In this document: piece by piece, positions 57,221 through 64,000 of the stretch | Layout: every line of letters begins with the position of its first letter | How positions within the stretch are numbered: the first letter of the stretch is position 1 | From: Buxus sempervirens | Taxonomy: Eukaryota > Streptophyta > Magnoliopsida > Buxales > Buxaceae | Assembly (NCBI GenBank): GCA_947561395.2 | Contig: OX387191.1 | Location: forward strand, 37,279,439 to 37,343,438 | DNA: 64,000 nt | Direction: 5' to 3' | Program-made: the position numbers and the translations under genes | Notes under the pieces: generated by a model | Seen by the model: the letters and a program-made list of their open reading frames with translations, nothing else | What the model was told of the DNA's origin: nothing | Database searches by the model: none

Positions 57221-58850
57221 ATGGCTTCCGGATCATCTTCTACCCCATTATTGTCTGTCAACGCGGCCTCCACTACAAAACAACCTTTTAGAGCAAAACC
57301 CCATAATCTTACTAGGTACAACCTCGTAGATTCATTCTACACTAGGTTGGTTAACTCTATGACCCTTGATGAAGAGATTAAATGGGATTCCATTCACCTA
57401 GGTCACGCCTTGCTCATCCCTTCCATCCCGTTTAAGTGGGAGATTATTGAGGTCATGATTCGGCACTGGGTACCTGATTTGAATCTTTTTCGGTTTGGAG
57501 ACAAAGAGATGACCCCAACCATTGAAGAGGTTGAAACTATCCTCGGTTTGAGGTTTGCAGAGAAAGTATTGAACCCACCCCTCAAGCCTAGCTACAAGAA
57601 AGAGGCTTCTATTTTTCCGGGTATAGGGAAGAAGGATTTAGGGGATTGTGACCCACTTTTGACATTATCCAAGTCTTTTCTGATTGCGAAGCTCTTGAGG
57701 GAGGAAAACAAGGAAGCTAGATTTAATGCCCTGACCCTGATAGTGGTCAATCAACTACTTTTCCCACGGGATGATGATGAAGTTGACTTGGCCCTTATCT
57801 CAGTCATCTGTCAGGTTAGGGAGTAGGATAGATTGGCCCCTACGATTTTGGCAGGGATGTACCAAGCATTGACCGACTGCTATCACAGGAAGAAGAAGTG
57901 CTTCCTATCATGTGCCCCTATCCTGCAAGTAAAATTCCTTCTCCTTTTTTCTTTTTTTTTTTTCTACAATACATTGAAATATTTCGCCCCTTCTGCAGCT
58001 TTGGTTACTTGACCACTTGAGTCAAATTGAAGAGATTAATCGGCATTTCTTTCCAAGCCTGAAAGTTCCAGTTTTGATGAGCAACCGAGGGTGTCCTAAC
58101 ATTCCAAGAGGCAAACAGGTTTGGTTTACTTTCTTGGCTACACTCCAGGATGATCAGGTGAGGTGGCCTGGTACTTATCAACCGAATGTAGAGACCGTGA
58201 TCAGTTTCAGAGACAGCAACTTTTTGGTTCTAGCGAGCTTGAGATATGCTGTGCTCTACCTTCCTTTGCGAGTTCTTCGACAGTTCAGAGCGATCCAGGG
58301 GATTATAATCCCAAGTGGATACGAGGACTACCTTAGGCCACTTTCACCAACCACCATGAGGCTAAATGCCTTGTTGATGAGGGAGTGGTCCTGTGTTTGT
58401 TTTATGTGGGGCCCAGTCTTCCCAGAGTCCCATGTGAAGGACTACCTTTTCTGGATCAAGGAGCAGATTCAGAGTCAGGCCCCAGTACCCGAGGATCCTC
58501 CTGCAGTTTTGGCTCCTACTTATGAAGACATTTTGGAGTCTGAAAGAGCATTTCACCAGCGACTTCAGCAAATATGGGTACAAGAAGCCCAAGAGCTTAG
58601 GATACGAGGCCTTGATCTGGAGAGGCAACTTGAAGAGCAGGTATCCCACCGTATTGCTATGGAAAAGCAACTCGAGGAGCAGAGGCAGGCTCGCCGCTTT
58701 GAATTCCGAGTGCTACGGCAGATGCACCAGGATGCTTTAGCCAACCTTAGAGGCACGAGGATCAGGCAATCACTTTCAGATGAGGTCATATCCTTTTTGA
58801 GTGATTCGGATGCAGAGGGGGCTTCTGGAGTTATTGCAGCTCGGATTTAG
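57221..58850 (+). pseudogene. aORF2: antisense gene of the Tat element, uncharacterised retroelement-associated domain
   Basis: ATG 57221 (MASGSSSTPLLS) opens exon 1, which ends CAA|GTAAAA at 57928. Intron 57929-57998 ends TTCTGCAG. Exon 2 (57999-58850) starts LWLLDHLSQIEEINRHFFPS. The joined length is about 519 codons with one TAG (57824) where CAG is expected. The N-terminal half (IKWDSIHLGHALLIPSIPFK, FRFGDKEMTPTIEEVETILG) resembles a domain of unknown function seen in extra ORFs of Tat/Ogre elements and in plant proteins related to the mobile domain. The last 150 residues form a coiled coil (LEEQVSHRIAMEKQLEEQ). It converges on pol. Role unknown; dimerisation is likely from the coiled coil. 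Confidence 0.75.
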
Positions 58851-59823
58851 AAGCTTGAGGAGCGGCTAGGGGATAGAGATTAGCTCACTTTATTGCTTTT
58901 TTTCCATACCTTTGTATCAAAGCAAACTCTAATAGTGGAAAGACACAGGATTTTATTCCAAAATAAGTTTTTATACTATTGGCCTCAGAATTCTCAGATG
59001 TTTGTAAAAACAAAGGTTTTATGAAAAGTATTTGATTTCTCATCACTAGCTAGAATATACATTTTTTGCTTTTTTGTATTTTATAATTTTTTTGAATTTT
59101 GGTCCAAAACACTTAATCACACACAATTAAAAGAATTAAAATCAAGTTGAATAATGAAAGGGGTAATCCAAGCAATAGGGAGAGATCAAATCCGTCTGTC
59201 CTGTGACCTTTAGAATCATCCCCAAATGGCTTTTCCTCCATGTTCGACCCCGTTATTCTCAATCTGCTCAGTCTCAGTACTCGTGCTGATTTCTCTTGGA
59301 TAACATGATCAACTCAACCTCTGATTTTTCTTTTTTTCTTTTTGCCAGTATTGCCCCTAGCGCCAGTTATGGTTTTCACTAGGGCCGGCTTCTGCATTCC
59401 GTCATCACCAATCTTACTCTGAAATTTGCATGAATATACTAAAATCACCGAGGGCTTAAGAATAAGACGAAACAAAGGCTAGGCTCGGTTTATGAAAGAA
59501 AAGGTATTAAAGGCTTAAAATTTTCTAAATGTGAAAATAGGTCAACCGGACTTACAGTTATGATGAATTTGCCCCATTTCCCCAAAATGTATCCTTTTCC
59601 TCCTTTTTTGCCTTTGGCTTTCATTTGCCAATATTCCTTGCTTTTTTGCTTTTCTTTTTATCTTTTTATCTTTTTGCCCCAATTTGTTTTGCCCTAGTAT
59701 AAGACTGTAAGTCCTGTTTAGGTTTATCAAAGAAACGAACTGGCTCGACTTGGCTAGACTAGGGATTAAAATTTGAGGGAAATAAAGAAAAATGGCCTCG
59801 GATCATTTCCTAGTAATATTCAT
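58851..59823. other. Non-coding gap between convergent aORF2 and Tat pol
   Basis: This holds the 3' ends of both transcription units. It is AT-rich with T-rich runs (59040-59100, 59325-59345, 59585-59680). No coding frame or repeat pair is recognised. Confidence 0.5.
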
Positions 59824-60426
59824 TCAAGGAAAATACCTTTTTACTGAATCAGAGTTAATTGGCTCAGGAAAATCCTTCCCATCCATTTCTGTTAAGATGA
59901 GTGCACCCCCTGACAGGACCTTCTTGACAACATAAGGCCTTTCCAAATTTGGCTTGAACTTACCACAAGGGTCTTCCAAAAATGGTAACATTTTCTTTAA
60001 GACCAAGTTTCCCTCTTGGAAAGTTCTGGGCTTCACTTTCTTATTGTAAGCCCTAGTCATCCTCTTCTAATACAATTGGCCATGAAAAAGCGCCTTCAAA
60101 CGCTTTTCCTCTATCAGATTGAGTTGATCATGTCTTGACTGTATCCATTCAGCTTCTTCCAATTCAGCTTCCATGAGCACTCTAAGTGATGGTATTTATA
60201 CTTCCACTGGCAAAACTGCTTCCATCCCATAGACTAGGGAATACGGGGTTGCCCCAGTTGAAGTCCGGATTGAGGTTCTGTAAGCATGTAGAGCAAGTGG
60301 TAGCATTTCATGCCAATCTCTGTAACTTACTACCATCTTTTGAATTATCTTCTTTATATTCTTGTTTGCTGCTTCTACTGCCTCATTCATCTTTGGTCTG
60401 TACGGAACGGACCTGTGATGGGTAAT
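59824..60426 (-). pseudogene. Tat integrase C-terminal part
   Basis: It continues integrase after the stop at 60427. NEAVEAANKNIKKIIQKM (near 60385-60335) contains the third catalytic residue (Glu), followed by HAYRTSIRTSTGATPYSLVYG. After a stop at 60196 and another near 60065 the C-terminal end is readable from 60060 (FQEGNLVLKKMLPFLEDP, LERPYVVKKVLSGGALIL) and ends at 59824 with SVKRYFP, a usual Tat pol end. Confidence 0.88.
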
Positions 60427-62037
60427 CTAGAATTGCTCACACACCTTCTTCATAGCATTGTTCTTAATATTTGAAGCGTTGTCTGATACTATGGCACTTG
60501 GCAGTCCATAGCGACAAATGATATTGTGCTTCAAAAACTTAATAACATGGTTGCTTGTGATGTTTGTATATGAAGCTGCTTCTACCCACTTTGTGAAATA
60601 GTCGATCGCTACCAGGATAAATCTATGCCCGTTCGATGCCTTAGGGGAAATCATGCCGATGACATCTATGCCCCACATGGAGAAGGGCCATGGTGATGTC
60701 ATGTTGTGCAACTCACTTGGGGGTGCATGCTTGTTATCTGCATATATTTGACATTGATGACACCTCTTGACATGTACATAGCAATTGTGCTCCATAGTCG
60801 ACCAATAGTATCCCAACCTCAGAATCTTCTTTGCAAGCATGTGCCCGTTCATATGGGGTCCACAAACTCCTTCATGTACAATCTCAACTAACCTTTTCGA
60901 CTCAGCCTTAGCAACACATCTGAGCAGAATATCATTATGTGACCTCTTGTACAAATGTCCACCACTTAGTAGGAATTGACCGGCCAATCTCTGTATTGTC
61001 CTTTTCTCAGTGGAAGTGACATTTTCTGGCAAACTCCGATCATTCAAGAAATTTTTGATGTCTTGAAACCATGGTGCTTCCTCTTCTGGTGCTCCCTCTA
61101 GAACAAGACAATAAGCCGGTTCATCTTTGACCTCAATTTCCAGTGGTTTAATATCTACCCCTTCTGCAATGCTGACCATCGAAGCCAATGTTGCTAGAGC
61201 ATTCGCAAACTGATTCTTGGCCCTTGGCATATAGTTGAAGGAAATTCGAGTAAATTTTGTGCTTATTTCTTCCAAATACTGGTGATAGGGGATCAATTTG
61301 TGATCCTTGGTTTTCCATTCACCAGTTGTTTGGAAGATGATAAGACTCGAATCTCCGTATACGTCAAGTTCCTCCACTTCATGGTCTATGGTGGCTTGCA
61401 ACCCAATTATGCACTCTTCATACTCCGCAATATTATTTGTGCATTGGAATCTCAACTTTACTGCGATCGGGATGTGTGACCTGTCTAGCTTGACCAATAT
61501 TGCCCCAATTCCATTTTCATTCATGTTGGCGGCCCCATCGAAGAACATCTGCCAAGAGCTTTCACTTTCCTCTTCTTCAATAAACAGAATTGCCTCATCA
61601 GGAAAGTTGGTCTTCAAAGGTTGGTATTCTGGTAAAGGATTTGCAGCCAAGTAATCAGCAATGGCTTGACCCTTAATCACCTTCTGAGTGATGTACGTGA
61701 GGTCAAACTCGGATAGTAACAATTGCCACTTTGCCGTTCTGCCGGTTAGTGCCGGTTTCTCAAATAAGTACTTCAAAGGGTCCATCCGGGATATCAATAA
61801 TGTGGAGTGACTAAGGAAATAATGCCTTAGTCTTTGAGTTGCCCACACTAGAGCATAACAGGTCTTTTCCAGTGGTGAGTACTTGGCTTCATATTCTGTG
61901 AATTTTTTACTCAGATAGTAAATTGCCCTTTCCTTTCTACCAGTCTCATCATGTTGCCCCAAGACACATCCTATCGATGTTTCCAACACTGATAAGTATA
62001 GAATCAGTGGTCTTCTTGGAGTTGGTGGCACTAGCAC
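60427..62037 (-). pseudogene. Tat RNase H, second (archaeal-type) RNase H and integrase core
   Basis: An open frame of about 536 codons. The first RNase H shows LSVLETSIGCVLGQ, YSPLEKTCYALVWA and a DPLKYLFEKPALTGR block. A second RNase H follows from about 61560 (MFFDGAANMNENGIGAIL, NNIAEYEECIIGLQ, VYGDSSLIIFQ), the feature that defines Tat elements. The integrase zinc part (HEGVCGPHMNGHM, RCHQCQ) and core (WGIDVIGMI near 60670, IVSDNASNI near 60480) come next. A TAG at 60427 stops it. A frameshift near 62067 separates it from RT. Confidence 0.92.
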
Positions 62038-62174
62038 AGGTGGATTCAGTAAATACTCATTTATTCAAAAGCTTGTTGGCAATCCTCATTCCAGACCGTC
62101 GGGTTATCTTTTCTTAGAAGCTTGAAAATTGGTTCACAGATAGCAGTGAGTTGTGCTATGAACTGGCTTATGTA

Positions 62175-63605
62175 CTAAATCCTTCCAAGAAAACCACGAA
62201 CCTCCTTCTCCGTTCTGGGTGATGGCATCTCAATTTTGGCCTTAGCTTTAGCTGAGTCAATCTCAATTCCTCTTCTGCTCACTATAAATCCCAGCAATTT
62301 CCCTGATGTAGCCCAAAAGACGCATTTAGCCGGGTTAAGCCGTAAACTGTACTTTCTGAGTCGATCGAACACCTTCTTCAAATTAACTAAGTGGTCCTCT
62401 TCTTTGCATGATTTGGCAATCATATCGTCCACATATACCTCCATCTCCTTGTGGATCATGTCATGGAATAACACTGTCATGGCCCGCTGGTATGTTGCCC
62501 CAGCATTCTTAAGCCCAAACGGCATGACTCTGTAGTGGAAAGTGCCCCAAGGTATCATGAACGCTGTTTTCTCTTGATCTTCCTTAGCCATATTGATCTG
62601 ATTGTACCCAGAGAAGCCGTCCATAAATGAGAACAGGCTATGTACAGCAGTGTTATCCACCAAGATGTCGATGTGTGGAAGCGGAAAATCATCCTTTGGG
62701 CTCGCCTTGTTCAGATCTCTGTAGTCCATGCACATTCTGACTTTCCCATCTTTCTTTGGTACTGGCACTATGTTTGCGAGCCACTCGGGGTACGTGGAGA
62801 CTGCCAAACATCCTGCTTGAAATTGTTTGACCACTTCGTCCTTGACCTTCAAGGTCCATTCAGGTTTCAATCTTCTCAACTTCTGCTTAATTGGCTTGAC
62901 CTCTGGCAAAATTGGCAACTTGTGTACCACCATGTCAGTGTCCAACCCCGGCATGTCCCGATACGACCAAGCAAACACATCCTTATAGTTTGCTAAGAAC
63001 CGTGTCATTTCATCACGCTGCACATCAAACAGGTATGCCTTGATTTTCACTATTTTTGGGTCATCTTCGGTCCCAAGATTTATTGAGATGGTCTCCTCAA
63101 TATTAGGTTGGACCCCCTTTTCATGACGTTCCAATTGATATTCAATTTCTTTTGGAAAGTCTTCTTCTTCGACCTCAGTCTCTTCTTCGATCTCCATGAG
63201 GTCAAAGTCGAGCTCAAGGTCGAAGTCATATTCAACCTGGTCTAATTCTGTTTGCTTATATGGTTCATAAGTGGTTTGGACCTTTTTGAAAAAATGAAAT
63301 TTTCTAGAAAATATAGAAAAATCTTTTTGGGTTTTTTGTGAGCCTTCTAAAAAAAATTTCCCTAAAGATGAAGGCTCATTAGGACCTTCAGGGAAATGGC
63401 AATCCACTAATGGAGTTTTTTTTTTGGAAGCCGCGTCTGTTTGCCAAACAAATGCCGCTTCAAAGGTAAGGGGAGTTTCCTCCCAATTGTTCAAAATACA
63501 TTTTTCAAGAGCGGGGGAAATGGGGAAAGCCTGCTCCTCAAACTCTGAATCCGATGCCATCATCACCGGATGAGTTGTACTGCCCTTTTCTGCTACGGGG
63601 TCCAA
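62175..63605 (-). pseudogene. Tat reverse transcriptase with upstream linker
   Basis: The N-terminal part has an acidic linker (about 63240-63120), then YKDVFAWSYRDMPGLD, the usual lead-in to Tat RT. RT shows NIVPVPKKDGKVRMCMDY, DDFPLPHIDILVDN, FMDGFSGYNQINMA and the catalytic YVDDM at 62421-62435, all intact. A TAG at 62175 after VRGFLGRI stands where CAG is expected. No ATG suits a separate gene; this is one part of a polyprotein. Confidence 0.92.
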
Positions 63606-63991
63606 TCAGATATAACCTCTTCTGGAATCTTCACTACTGCCCAATCAATGAATGGCAGCTCCTTATCATCACCACTCATATCGCCCTCTGTCATGGCGAA
63701 GAAAGCCCCGACATCTTCGGAGAAGTCCATTTGTTGTTCTGGCTGTGGCCCAGGCCCGCCCACTATTTCAATTGTAGCAGGTGGATTATAGGATTGCAGG
63801 GTTGGAACAGATGGCTTTTGGAAATGATTGACATTTCGGTACGGGGGTTTGGACTGATCCATGGGAGGAGACGGTTGGATTGTATATGAGGGTTTAGGAA
63901 AATTTTCCCTTAAATGAGGGAATTTTCCTCTGCTTCTCTTCTCTCCTTCTTCCTGCTTCATCCTTCTCCATCCTCGGGGTTTAAATCCCAA
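63593..63991 (-). pseudogene. Tat gag-pol segment upstream of RT (gag end or protease region, partial)
   Basis: An open frame reaching the window edge, rich in Pro, Ser and charged residues (PSYTIQPSPPMDQSKPPYRN, then MDFSEDVGAFFAMTEGD). It ends at a TAG at 63593 and overlaps the RT frame, so a frameshift separates the two. The protease active site is not in view and should lie beyond 64000. Confidence 0.6.
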
Positions 63992-64000
63992 CCCTACTTT

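Larger units (their letters stand above)
11456..64000 (-). mobile_element. Host Tat/Ogre-lineage retrotransposon with antisense genes (5' part off window)
   Basis: Read on the minus strand it has pol (63991 to 59824), two genes on the opposite strand (aORF2, aORF1), a PPT at 13889 and the 3' LTR 13888-11456. Pol carries the Tat hallmark of a second RNase H between the first RNase H and integrase. Antisense extra ORFs between pol and the 3' LTR are known in Tat elements. The native sequence visible is 11456-16407, 30839-31565 and 55444-64000, over 14 kb; the rest is nested insertions. Gag, 5' LTR and the second TSD are beyond 64000. Confidence 0.85.

Overview
The window is plant nuclear DNA made almost wholly of nested LTR retrotransposons. 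I see no ordinary host gene, rRNA, tRNA or CRISPR array. The plant origin rests on lineage hallmarks: Tekay/Del-type chromoviruses primed by initiator tRNA-Met, an Athila element primed by tRNA-Asp, and a Tat/Ogre-lineage element with a second RNase H and antisense genes. A large-genome angiosperm fits; the species cannot be told.

Layout, outermost to innermost. (1) Positions 1-3651 are pieces of two long Tat-type LTRs ('T1' family, minus strand) with a 244-bp inverted segment at their junction. (2) Tekay element Gypsy1 (3652-11455) sits in the second T1 LTR. It carries a PIF/Harbinger-like MITE (6627-7107), and its 3' end was lost by deletion. (3) A Tat-lineage element on the minus strand (11456 to beyond 64000) sits in the Gypsy1 3' LTR remnant. 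In order along the plus strand it has its 3' LTR (11456-13888), PPT, antisense gene aORF1 (14430-56750, interrupted), antisense gene aORF2 (57221-58850), then pol on the minus strand (about 63991 to 59824). (4) aORF1 is split twice. Tekay element Gypsy2 (16408-30833, TSD GATAT) carries two solo LTRs of its own (18294-20708, TSD TCTTA; 22137-25138, TSD TGTTG). A strange element, here called X (31566-55438), is the other insertion. (5) X has palindromic fold-back ends made of its own LTR sequence. Non-autonomous element Gyp3 (32419-50298, TSD ACACG) is inserted in it. (6) Gyp3 carries an antisense gene with a putative plant transposon-protein domain, split by a nearly intact Athila element (36796-45997, TSD ATATA). 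That is six levels of nesting, each junction found by eye from TG/CA ends and target duplications.

Three things stand out. First, X looks like a retrotransposon DNA that folded back and was copied at both LTR ends, yet still integrated with authentic LTR termini. Second, short palindromes (GTATCCG...CGGATAC, about 27 bp, repeating every 39-40 bp) lie upstream of the Tat LTR TATA box, upstream of the T1 LTR TATA boxes, and upstream of both antisense genes. This suggests one shared control element for sense and antisense promoters. Third, three antisense, intron-bearing genes with domesticated-transposase-like domains ride in two different retrotransposon lineages, and two of them have a leader intron that ends exactly at the ATG.

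Nearly all coding regions are decayed. Most in-frame stops sit where CAG, CAA or CGA is expected, as methylated-cytosine deamination would produce. The Athila gag-pol is the best preserved: one frameshift and one nonsense codon.
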